From: Haplomitrium mnioides
Taxonomy: Eukaryota > Marchantiophyta > Haplomitriopsida > Calobryales
Reading direction: 5' to 3'
Assembly: GCA_049999725.1 (NCBI GenBank)
Contig: JBNGIS010037034.1
Location: 1-28,821, forward strand
Length of the DNA: 28,821 bases
Shown piece after piece: positions 10,852 through 18,960 of this stretch. The notes beneath the pieces were generated by a model, which searched no databases, had not been told where the DNA came from, and saw only the letters and a list, made by a program, of their open reading frames with translations. The stretch's first letter is position 1; every line of letters begins with the position of its first letter. Position numbers and translations under genes: made by a program.

Positions 10852-11121
10852 GGATCCTTTAACTCATTGATAAGAGGGGCTCAAAACTTGGTATGTAGTG
10901 GTGCAACTTGTTCTCTTTGGTTTGTGTTTGTTACTCCTCCAAAAACTTTGGATATACCAAGTGAAAGGAAGAAGAGTGTTTATTCAATGGTCCAGGACTT
11001 ATTTACGCACTCTACATTGTGACATGATTCAATGGCTTGGGTTGATGTTATTGTTTGCTGTGGATTATAGCTTAGAATAGAAAATTCATCGATGACAACT
11101 CATCTAAAAAGAATTGCAGAG
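10852..11121 (+). pseudogene. Exon-like remnant ending in a splice-donor-like site, unrecognised
   Basis: A 90-codon frame with only two stops (TGA 11020, TAG 11068) and strongly protein-like composition: TPPKTLDIPSERKKSVYSMV, then DSMAWVDVIVCCGL, then SSMTTHLKRIAE. The composition stays natural on both sides of each stop, which suggests point mutations in a former exon. The frame ends at GCAGAG followed by GTATGA (donor GT at 11122), a good plant 5' splice site. A pyrimidine/AG acceptor-like site lies at about 11270 (GATTTTGTAG). I cannot assign the protein family. No upstream ATG is evident; the frame opens after a TGA at 10849. Confidence 0.35.
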
Positions 11122-11321
11122 GTATGAACTCATGTTGTTGAAACTTTAGATTTAACATTACAACAAGTTTTAATTCATGTAATTTTAGCACTATAGATCA
11201 AATTCCTCCATCTCCCAACATATTTAACTAAGTAGTTGCAAGATTAAATTCTTTACATCTTGATTTTGTAGTCCTCTGTGTCTGATTGACTACTTCAACA
11301 ATATAGAGCTTTTGCATCTAG

Positions 11322-11630
11322 TTTACCATCTCAAACTTCCATATCTCCAAGTTATCTTCCTCTTCTATTCATTCCTCCTCTTTTTGCTCCAATGATCTCA
11401 ATCCCAAAGTTGTTGCTTCATCTCTAACGCCCAACAAACAAAGTAGCAAAAAACAACATACAATTGTTAAGTCAAGCTTTGTTGCAAGAGGATATGGCTT
11501 TGCTCTTACAGAGCTCTCTGTGGCCACCAATGCTTTTTTCAAACTAAGTGATAATATGGAGAGGCTCTTTTTGTTGTTGAGGAATTCGGAGGTGTTCAAT
11601 TTTCTTGTGAGCCCAATTGCTGCAAATGAT
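11322..11630 (+). pseudogene. ATP synthase delta/OSCP-like N-terminal fragment (probably chloroplast delta chain), truncated
   Basis: The + frame is open from 11322 to the LINE tail. Residues from about 11469 read SSFVARGYGFALTELSVATN, then a short helix ending NMERLFLLLRNSEVFNFL and VSPIAAND. This is the layout of the N-terminal six-helix domain of the delta/OSCP family: Y..AL.E. opening helix, a spacer of about 20 residues, then L...N..V..FL..P. That subunit links the F1 head to the peripheral stalk. Upstream the frame is rich in Ser, Thr and Lys without acidic residues until late, like a chloroplast transit peptide, although no ATG is in frame and a TAG sits at 11319. The fragment ends at the codon before the (AGAAT)n tail, so a LINE insertion seems to have cut it. 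A few possible downstream residues near 12520-12600 are too decayed to claim. Confidence 0.5.
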
Positions 11631-11655
11631 AGAATAGAATAGAATAGAATAGAAT
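11631..11655. repeat. (AGAAT)5 microsatellite = LINE tail
   Basis: Five perfect AGAAT units on the + strand (ATTCT on the minus strand), at the 3' terminus of the LINE fragment. Confidence 0.9.
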
Positions 11656-12150
11656 TTGATTAAAGTCCAGAGCTAGCCCTAGGGCCAAAAAGACTGAGAG
11701 TACAATGCGCACAAGAGTGCGAAGGGGTGCAACAACAAAAGTAGTAAGCTACAAAAATGTTTAACTAAGAACATTTGAGTGGGGACAAACCTGCTTGTGA
11801 GTCATATGTTCACTCTCTCGCCTCTACTCTCTATGTCTAATCTACCTATTTTTGAGATCTAAGTAGCCTGAGCTCCCGGAAGAAGAGTGCTAGCCAGCAT
11901 TGATCATGATATTTGAGAAATTGTTGTATTGTTTCATTCTATTCTACAAAAGTCCATGATGCCTTCCCCGGATTTCATAGTATATGGGACAACATAAGAT
12001 GATGTGGTGTTCATCTTCCGTGACTTGTAGATTGCATTGGAGGCACAAAGAGAAGAGCATGTTGAAGACTCTAGCTGTAGAAGGAAAGTTTCACAAAAAC
12101 ACTTTAATGCTTTGTTTGGTCTTGGTGGGTAAGTAGAGAATAAATTCGAT
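11631..12150 (-). mobile_element. LINE (non-LTR retrotransposon) 3' end, 5'-truncated
   Basis: On the minus strand the C-terminal part of a LINE ORF2 protein is recognisable. There is a LPTKTKQS-like segment at about 12150-12110, broken by stops and a frameshift. Then a cysteine/histidine segment (about 12040-11975) with C-X2-C, an acidic TEDEH stretch, a second H and a C pair before PIYYEIRG. That is the usual C-terminal CCHC-type region after the reverse transcriptase domain. A decayed tail ends at a stop near 11842. About 190 bp of 3' UTR follow and then five copies of ATTCT, a typical LINE 3' tail. The reverse transcriptase and endonuclease domains are absent (5' truncation). The left end abuts the delta/OSCP-like fragment. 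I did not find a matching target-site duplication. Confidence 0.7.
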
Positions 12151-13530
12151 CAATTATGCTATAAAATAGTTTGATAGGACTTTCAATGGACTGAAAAACA
12201 CACATATTGTTATGGTTAATTTTGTTGTGAGGATTGAAAATTCTCAGCTAGCTTTGATATCTAAGAAAATTCAAGAATGTATTTGATCTCGCATTAATTG
12301 TTGGGTTGGGAGTCAATATGGAAAGGATGGTTTTTGTTTCATGGTCATGAGCATCAAGGTCATCTGTTTTGGTTGGCATGACAATTTAGCTATGCAAAGA
12401 AAGTGGTTGCATTCTAAACCTTTTGGAGCTTTATGATTGCATGTTATAGCCTTCTACTAACACACATACTCTTTTTTCTTTTTGTTGTTGCATTAGAGAA
12501 ATGCTTCATGGCAGTTTTTAATTTGATTTTCTTATGTAAGAAGCATAAGCAAGTGTTTTAAATATTGTCATAGCTCCTATGATTTGTTTGAAAGCGATCC
12601 ACTTTTAGGATAAGATGGCCACTTGTTTAAGCATTTTTAGACTACTTGCCAATATTTCAACCAAGCAAAAGCTTTATGGCATGATGTTCTGGATGATATA
12701 CTTAGTTGACAACAAAGACGAGATTGGTTTAATAGTTTGAGAGAAGATGGTCTCTAGAGTTGAGAGGATATTTGGTGCTAGAGATGATGCTCTTGAGGGT
12801 TCCATCAAGAGAGTATGAGGGAAATGGTCTGAGGCTCTTTAGAGTTCTATTAGGAGAGCGAAATTTGGTCAAAATTTTTTGAGAATGTGCTTAGAGTTCC
12901 ATATAGAGAGCGAAATTTGCTCAAGTGATTTTGAGAGCGTGCTCTTTGTTACACATCTTTTGCTAAGCTTTGTCTTTAAGCTTGAGTTGAGAACCAAGGT
13001 TTGGGAAGAGTATTGGCCACTGAGCTTGTTTTTAAGAAGGAACTCTAGGATCAAATGGAGCATCTCTTGAAGAGACTTTGGTAGCATATAGGAGTTGATT
13101 GCAAACATAGTCATAGATGGAGATTAGGATATGTATGGTAGTAGAATAGATTGTTGCAATAGCAAACGTTTAGTGTATAGAGAAGAGAATGATGAGTGGA
13201 CATCCATTCTTATTCCCCATTTGCATTAAAGTGATAGATGAGTGCTGAGCTAAGGTGAAGCTTGTGAGCTTGTTATGTAGAGAATGAAGCCTCGAGGTAT
13301 GTTTTGATTGCACAATAGACATGGACTCATGGGTCTAAGTGCACATATACTCTTAAGTCCAAGTACATTTAGGCTTATGTGTCTTCTCGCACAAGGACTC
13401 GTGAGTTAATGTGTGTTTGGAATTATGAGTCCACGCATATCTGGATTCATGTGTCCTCTCGTTCTTTTTCTTTGTGTCAACAACTCTTTCTCACTTTTAT
13501 GCCTTGGTTTTTGTTTGGTTGTGGTGTCTA
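12151..13530. other. Non-coding stretch with degenerate repeats
   Basis: No recognised gene. It holds a degenerate tandem repeat (listed separately). At 13310-13460 is a field of short phrases such as ACTCATGGGTC, AAGTCCAAGTACAT and GAGTCCACGCATAT, which resembles the motif field at 25.8-28.4 kb. Two short overlapping frames at 12869-13114 are on opposite strands and look like chance. Confidence 0.5.
12795..12945. repeat. Degenerate tandem repeat, about 46-52 bp unit
   Basis: Units open with AGAGTTC(T/C)AT and contain AGAGCGAAATTTG(G/C)TCAA. The clear pair starts at 12841 and 12893 (52 bp apart), and a more diverged unit starts near 12795. Confidence 0.6.
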
Positions 13531-14480
13531 GTGTCAGCCTTGCTGCTGGGGTGCTATACTGAAAAAACAACCCCATGTCGCCATAGGCACAAAATAAAGC
13601 GGAGAAAAACTTGTCAGTCGCCTTCAATTTCTGGCTTCCTCCTTCTTGTTACCACCACCAGTTGCTCACACACCCTTTCAGTCGAGAGAGTTTATCTTTT
13701 GCCCCACATAAGGTGTCTCTTATGACTCCCTCACCAGGGAGGTGCTCCTCTCGAACATCGGTTGCACCCAACTCCACCTTGCTGCCCAATTTTTGCCTCC
13801 TTACTCTTCTTCTAGGAGCATACCTTGCTAGAACTCTTCAAGCCCACACAAAATATCACAAAAACTTAACCTTTGGCTTGGATTGCCCCAACAATTCCTT
13901 TCCTCAGCAATTCATGAGCTCACCTTCCCTGGCTCCAAAGGGGGGATCCTCCCTGGTTGTCCTCCAAAGCATGGTAGAAGTGTGAAACTTAACAAGTCTA
14001 GTTGCTGAAGAAGTGAAATTATGCACAAAGAAAGATTTGAGTAGCAACTCTCCTTCACCAGCTAGAGCCCTCTACTCATCCGCTGGAAGTAACCTCACTA
14101 GCCAAAGTTCCCTGCACAAAACCCACGCTCACCCTATCCCTTGTCTGCTCCTCGCTACTCATTCCTCCACTTGCTTCCCAACCAGATGAAAAATCAAAAA
14201 AGGATCCCTACAATGAGCCCCCATCAAAGGGTATACCTTCCCATGAGAAAGGTAGAGGGAACCCGCATTTAATGCTCCTGTCCTTTTTGTTTTGACCACC
14301 TTCTCTGCAACTAAATTTAACCCTAATATTAGTTGTAGCTAACTAATATTATAGTCACAATTGAAGGCCCCTAACTTTTTTGGCCAAATCCCTCAACCAA
14401 TTTTAGATCCTAAAAGAATTTCAGCCAAAATTGAAGGTCCTCACATTTTTTGGCAACTCTCTTAGCTAATTTTAGAAAGC
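13531..14480 (-). repeat. Dispersed repeat X, copy B (inverted)
   Basis: Reverse-complement counterpart of 2280-3789. On the + strand it begins GTGTCAGCCTTGCTG, matching the 3' end of copy A. It continues through CACACCCTTTCAGTCGA, CCTCACCAGGGAGGTGCTCC, GGGGGGATCCTCC and GGATCCCTACAATGAGCCCCC, and ends in the AT-rich part near 14480. Its interior lacks about half a kilobase present in copy A (about 3190-3730). It also carries its own internal duplication: a block of about 69 bp starting TGAAGG(C/T)CC(C/T), at about 14364 and 14433. No open frame is shared with copy A. Confidence 0.6.
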
Positions 14481-14760
14481 TCCTTCTCATTTAATGCCCT
14501 TGTAAAGTTCCCTTTGGCTTTTCTACCTTTTCATTCTCTAGACTTAGTTTAGGGATTCCATTTGCTTTTTAATTAATTATTTTTATTAGTGCAGCTCTCC
14601 CTCCAGTAATGTTCTAGCACGACCTTGCTCGGGGATTAGTTCCTTCTCTTCTTCCCAGAGCTTTACATTGAAGCATCATTCTTTTGATTTTGAATTGCCA
14701 CCTTCTTCCCATTGTGGATGTCATCTTTGTAATCCTATGCAACTAGTGCTACGAAGTGGC

Positions 14761-14820
14761 ATGGCATGCACTCCCCACCATATTCAGGCCATGGCATGCA
14801 CTCCCCACCGTATTCAGGCC
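14761..14820. repeat. 30-bp tandem duplication
   Basis: Two head-to-tail 30-bp units beginning ATGGCATGCACTCCCCACC, differing at one base (A/G at the 20th base). Confidence 0.9.
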
Positions 14821-15033
14821 ACAATGTTCAATAAAAGAGCGAGGTAGGTGCACAATGTCTCCTCCTAAGGTTGCATAGTCTCGTTTCTCTTGTATCAGCA
14901 TGGCGTCGAATTCCTTTCCTTTCCCTCAATATTTCTATCATGTGGTTACACAAATATCCCTTCCACAACATTATCACCACATCACTGCATTCCATCCCTT
15001 TGGACAATCTGGTAAATTGTGCAACTTTTTACT

Positions 15034-15231
15034 ATGGCTTCTTTAGTATTTGTTGTTCTGACCTTGGTACTTTGTTGGGGGGTGGCTCTGTTTGCATTTG
15101 CAGCTCATGTAACTATTTCAAGCAAAGCGAAGGCGGAGGCTGCTGAAGAATTTGTCAAGTTCCCACTCTTTTTCCCTCTTCTTACCTCATTTCCTCCTCT
15201 CCCAAATGTCGACGCTGCATTTCACTTATAA
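15034..15231 (+). CDS. Small frame with N-terminal membrane segment, unrecognised
   Basis: From ATG 15034 the frame encodes 65 residues. A strongly hydrophobic stretch (residues about 4-25, MASLVFVVLTLVLCWGVALF region) is followed by a charged Lys/Ala/Glu segment (SSKAKAEAAEEF) and then a Phe/Pro-rich end, stopping at TAA. Codon use in the first 42 codons looks natural (signal-anchor followed by a helix), unlike the pyrimidine-driven frames after it. An in-frame ATG lies 15 bases upstream at 15019. It could be the start of a membrane protein whose continuation is lost, a captured exon, or chance in CT-rich DNA. No homologue is recognised. Confidence 0.25.
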   Translation: MASLVFVVLTLVLCWGVALFAFAAHVTISSKAKAEAAEEFVKFPLFFPLLTSFPPLPNVDAAFHL

Positions 15232-15244
15232 TTCCCGCCCTTGC

Positions 15245-15535
15245 CCCAATTCTCTTTTCCTCCTCTTCCTCAACCATCCCAATGCAATTATGACTTCCAT
15301 TTCTCCTTTCCTACTTTCCCACCATTCTCTTTACCTCCTTTCCCTGCTCAGTCAGCCTTCTCACACCCATCCTACCAACCCAATTCTCAGAGTTTTGCAC
15401 TTCCTCCATAGTTTCAGTTCCCCCATTTCTCTCTCCCACCGTTCCCTCAGCCTCATTTCACATTTGCATTCCCTCCCTTCCTTGACATTCGTCAGCAAGA
15501 GGTACAGTCCATTCAAGAGAAATCTCCAAGTTGAA
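15245..15535 (+). pseudogene. Pro/Phe/Gln-rich frame, degenerate
   Basis: One + frame reads as a low-complexity chain of FPP, PPF, QPS and HFSF-type motifs for about 85 codons with a single TAG at about 15411. It ends in a more ordinary stretch (DIRQQEVQSIQEKSPS) before a TGA. The bias fits a pro-rich linker or retroelement gag N-terminus, but pyrimidine-rich DNA gives F, P, S and L in any frame. I cannot tell coding from composition. A second frame over the same DNA (15152-15607) is open for 151 codons and is Ser/Leu/His-rich for the same reason. Confidence 0.2.
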
Positions 15536-15539
15536 CGAT

Positions 15540-16394
15540 GTGATACGCTCTACAAATACTGCAGTTGGCAGGTTGAATGGTCCAAGGTACCAAAACTGTT
15601 TCATTGAACAAATCTCCATCCGTCAGGTAAGGATTCACTTGCACTACATAATTGACTGGAGCGTTACAGTAGACCCCCGTCCTTGTTGCGAATTCTTCCT
15701 GCAGCCTCCTCTGCTGATCGACTTCATCTGGTGCTCCCTCTTTGCTGATCGACTTCACTTGGATTGAATGCTCTGCGATGATATTCTCCCCCACAAATCC
15801 TTCCTCAATGAAATTCTCTTCGACCTCCTCTGCAAATCCCTCGAATCCTTTGCCATGATCAATCTCCCCGTCTACGATTTTCTATCTCTCCCTCCTCCTA
15901 CATTCAATCCCCTCTACTCCTATCTGATTGCATTCATCCCACCTCCCTCTTCCATTCATCCTCCCTCTTTCATCCTCCATGCTTGCATTCATCCTGCTCG
16001 ATTGCGATCCTGCGGCGAATCATCCCTCGACGATCGAATTCTTCTATGGCTATGAATTCTTGCAACTCTCATCTCTTCTGCGATCAAAATTTTTCCTACT
16101 CTGATTGAATTCATGTCTGCCTCTTTCCCTCGCTGTTCGATTTCACCTCCCCAGCTTGATGTCAATTCGATCTGCCTCTTGCATTCCACCACCCTGTTGC
16201 AAATTTGATCTGCCTCATGCATTCGACCACCTTGCTGCAAATTCGATCTGCCTCCTGCATTTGAACACCTTGCTGCATTCAGTCTGCCTTCTACATTTGA
16301 CCACCCTGGTGGATTCAATCTTCTTTCCTCCTCTCTGATTTTGCGTATGCTCCTCCTTCCTCTTCGTTGTTCGGCTACAACGTCGCCGATCAAA
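15540..16394. other. Pyrimidine-rich unclassified segment
   Basis: CT-rich on the + strand (GA-rich on the minus), with recurring words such as GATCGAC, CCTCCT and GCATTCATCC. The 134-codon minus-strand frame (15989-16393) is largely the translation of the tandem repeat at 16170-16355. It shifts through the repeat because the unit is 38 bp, which argues against selection as a protein. Composition resembles 1-990 in reverse. Confidence 0.4.
16170..16355. repeat. Tandem repeat, 36-38 bp unit
   Basis: Units begin (A/G)TCTGCCT(C/T) and continue GCATT(C)GACCACC(T)TG(C)TGCAAATT. Starts at 16170, 16208, 16246 and 16282 give spacings of 38, 38 and 36; a degenerate further unit starts near 16318. Confidence 0.8.
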
Positions 16395-16530
16395 GAGGGT
16401 AAGGGAAGTAAGGAGCAGAGAAAGAGGAAGGGAAGGGAAAAAATAGAAAAAGGGAGAAAGGAAGGAAGAAGAAGAGGAAGAAAGAAAAGGGAAAGGGAAG
16501 AGAGGAGAAGGAAAAAAAGGAAATAATAAA
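16395..16530. repeat. GA/GAA-rich low-complexity tract
   Basis: Nearly pure purine sequence on the + strand (AGGAAG, GAAAGG, GGAAAAAAAGG), grading into AT-rich DNA just before the copia-1 insertion site. Open frames across it are compositional. Confidence 0.8.
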
Positions 16531-16542
16531 ATTAAAGATCAA

Positions 16543-16547
16543 AGTAA
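16543..16547. repeat. Target-site duplication (left), AGTAA
   Basis: AGTAA directly precedes the LTR end TGTTATAGC at 16548. The same pentamer follows the other LTR at 23473-23477. Five base pairs is the usual Ty1/copia length. Confidence 0.8.
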
Positions 16548-16634
16548 TGTTATAGCATGAGCACCGTACACATACACACGGGAGTCCAAGACAAGTGAGT
16601 AGAATAGGTCATGGATGACTACTTACATAGGGTA
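16548..16634 (-). repeat. 3' LTR of copia-1, truncated
   Basis: 87 bp aligned with 23365-23453, with about ten substitutions and one 2-bp indel. The outer end TGTTAT is intact, but homology stops at CATAGGGTA (16634). The TATA-containing 5' part of the LTR and the polypurine tract expected next to it are absent. Confidence 0.8.
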
Positions 16635-17081
16635 GTAGTCAACCAGTTTTACGGCTATATGCTATGTAAGTTCTTAGTTTAAATCCTATTCTATATGTGG
16701 TTTCATTAAAACCTTGTTGCTTTCTTCCAAAGGAAAGCGTGCCACCACACAATTTGATAGGTAATAATAATAAATATGATGAGTGTGTGTGTGCACGTAA
16801 CAAAAGTCAAAAAAATGTTAAAATTTGTTGCTTTGAAAGTAAAGCTAATATATGGTGTTGTTGCGCGGTGTTGTTGTGTACTCCATAGTTGTGTCTTGAA
16901 GATTTGTATGAAAAAATGATGCAGCCTCAAAAGCTGAGAAGTGATGTCAGCTTCTGATATAATCTTCGTCTGTCATTACCTATATGACATGTTAGATAGA
17001 TTAGATATCTTTCAAAATAAATGATTGAATATGCAATCCTTGATGTTCATGACTAAAGGTTAGAGAGCAAAAAAAAAACAA
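16635..17081. other. Unexplained segment between RNase H and truncated 3' LTR
   Basis: About 450 bp where the PPT and the start of the LTR should be. It holds a short GTGTGTGTG run (about 16782-16792), a poly-A tract (about 17070) and no homology I can see to the rest of the element. It may be a deletion joined to foreign DNA or a nested, decayed insertion. One 74-codon minus frame (16706-16930) is not recognised. Confidence 0.5.
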
Positions 17082-17630
17082 TTATTGTTTGCTTCTTTGT
17101 TGTAATTCAGTTAGTCTTCGCAAACCAAGCCCTTGAGTATGTGCAATGTACAAAGCAGGTGGAAGTGGTTTGGTGAAGATATTTGCTATGTTATCTTTAC
17201 TTGCTATCCATTGGACATCTATTTTGTCACTGTGTTGCTCATGGGTGTAAAAGAATCTAGTGGTAATGTGTTTAATCTTGTCGCCTTTAATAAAACCTTG
17301 AGCAATTTGGTCGGCGCATGGTCGATTGTCCTCGTATATTATTGTAGGAGACTGAAGCAAAGGTTGACCAGTATTGATGTTGATATGATCAATGAGTTGT
17401 CGAAGCCATATACATTCCTTACTAGCCTTATAGAGTACTATAATTTCTGCATGGTTAGTCCAGGTAGTTGTAATTGTATGTTTGGTTCTTTTCCATGAGA
17501 TAGCAGTCCTTCCTTTAAGGAAGACGTATCTTCTTTGAGACTTTTTGTCATCACAATCAAATAAATATCCAGCGTTGGCATAACCGACAATATCATTCGT
17601 TGCATTTCTGGGGAAGAAGAGTCCCATGTC
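17082..17630 (-). pseudogene. copia-1 RNase H domain
   Basis: The minus frame is open for 181 codons to its natural-looking stop at 17082. RNase H degrades the RNA strand during cDNA synthesis. Visible motifs in order are VGYANAGYLFD, TAISWKRTKHT, TNHAEIIVLYKASKEC, TIIYEDNRPCADQ, HITTRFFYTHE, then DNIANIFTKPLP and a C-terminal GLRRLTELQ. The first catalytic aspartate is replaced by Asn (YANAG), a loss of function, while the glutamate (NHAEI) and second aspartate (YEDN) remain. The frame is the same as the RT part upstream, separated only by in-frame stops near 17650-17693. Confidence 0.9.
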
Positions 17631-18305
17631 TTTTGTACCTTTCAGGTATCTGAAAATACGTTTGAGTCCATTCCATTAGCAAATGATGGGCTAAGAGTTG
17701 TGCCTTGCAAGCATGTTCACTACAAAAGATATATCAGGTCTAGTATGATTTGCAAGGTACACGAGGGCTTCTATTGCCGAAAGATATGGTTTTTCTGGTC
17801 CCAAAGTTTGTTCATGTTCCTTTTGCTTTCCAAACATGTCATTGGTTGGGTCCAAAGATCTTATTTCCATATGAGTGCTCGTCGAATGAGCATTATCCAT
17901 ATTGAATTGTTTGAGAATCTTGGCCATATATGTAGACTAGTGGATCAGAATCCCATCAGGCAACTGCTCAAACTGGATGTGGAGACAGATATCAGGTTCT
18001 TTGATGTCTTGCATTTTAAATATGTCTTTTAGTTTGGCAATTGTGTTGGCAGCTAGAGTTTTTGTGCCAAAAATATTTATGTCGTCTACATAAAGTGCAA
18101 CTATAACGTATTCAAAGCCTTGATGTTTCATGAACAGGCATGTAGCAATGTCCTTATTTGTAGAGTTTAGTGTCATCATCTCTTATTTGAATCTTTTCAA
18201 CCAATTTCTACCACTCTGTTTGAGCCCATATATCAATTTAAGGACTTGAGCTGCCATTTGTGTGCCTGATTGATCGATTGGTGATCCAAATGCATTAATA
18301 GAATG
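17631..18305 (-). pseudogene. copia-1 reverse transcriptase, C-terminal half
   Basis: Begins (minus strand) with AFGSPIDQSGTQM and VLKLIYGLKQSGRNW, the fingers/palm motif expected shortly before the catalytic box. A TAA stop follows, then the palm with an intact YVDD (ALYVDDINIFGT, about 18095-18065). Next come FEQLPDGILIH with a TAG at 17939-17937, FNMDNAHSTSTHM, GPEKPYLSAIEALVYLANHT and RPDISFVVNMLARHNS. Two in-frame stops lie just before RNase H. Apart from these stops the frame is continuous from 18179 to 17082. The N-terminal half is separated from it by the minisatellite at 18349-18946, across which the frame also slips by a small indel. Confidence 0.9.
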
Positions 18306-18348
18306 CTTTGTCAACTCACATTTTCATGTGGTATACTTTGATGGTGAG

Positions 18349-18946
18349 GGACAAAAGGTCCACTCTATTGTTGATCATGCAACTTGTATGTATTTGGGAC
18401 TAAAGGTCCTCTGCAGCTCTATGTGCTCAGCAAATGCACTGGCTAGACTAAAGGTCATTTGAAATGATGCTTGCTCAACAAATGGGCTCGATGGACTAAA
18501 GGTCCTTTGAAATGCTGCTTGCTCAGTGAATGCGCTCACTGGACTAAAGGTCCTTTGAAATCATTATGCAACTTGCTTTCCATCATTTGGCATTGTCTTT
18601 TTGACATGAGAACTAAAGGTCCTTTCTGGATTGGCAGGGGCCTTTTCTAGATCGAAGGTCCTTTCATTTGTTGGCCATTGAGGACAAAAGGTTCTTTTCC
18701 CAGATTGAAGTCCTTATGGACAGAAGGCTCATTTTGAATCATTGTGCCTTTGTGGACTAAAGGTCCATTTTTATAGTGCATATCATGAGGGACAAAAGGT
18801 TTAACCTCAAAATTTAGGCCTTGAGAGACAAAAGGTCCAATCTCAGTATGTGAGCCATGAGAGACAAAAGGTCTAATCTCAGTATTTGGGCCATGAGAGA
18901 CAAAAGGTCTAATCTCAGTATTTGGGCCGTTTGGGACTAAAAGTCC
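18349..18946 (-). repeat. In-frame minisatellite inside copia-1 reverse transcriptase
   Basis: Fifteen copies of a 13-bp core, GGAC(T/A)AAAGGTCC and variants on the + strand, start at 18349, 18397, 18445, 18493, 18541, 18610, 18649, 18682, 18718, 18754, 18790, 18826, 18862, 18898 and 18934. Spacings are 48 (four times), 69, 39, 33, then 36 (seven times), all multiples of 3. In the minus-strand RT frame each core encodes GP(F/L)V. The 36-bp units encode a 12-residue repeat (PFVSHGPNTEIR type) that is open from 18988 to 18647. The 48-bp units contain TGA/TAG stops in the same frame. The array sits where the RT protein normally has only a short linker between its N-terminal motifs and YGLKQSG. 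Core ends GGAC/GTCC are self-complementary. Confidence 0.85.
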
Positions 18947-18960
18947 ACATGCAATATGGT

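Noticed and set aside
11369-11599. 76-codon minus-strand frame
   Set aside because: It is the antisense shadow of the delta/OSCP-like + frame, whose protein is far more natural.
12500-12610. Possible continuation of the delta/OSCP-like gene after the LINE
   Set aside because: A few residues resemble what might follow, but frames break and the match is too weak to report as a feature.
17133-17498. 121-codon + strand frame
   Set aside because: Antisense of the copia-1 RNase H coding region.
18349-18946. CRISPR-like array
   Set aside because: Regular spacing and a short repeat superficially suggest it, but the spacers are themselves repeats, the region is inside a retrotransposon RT frame, and the DNA is plant nuclear.
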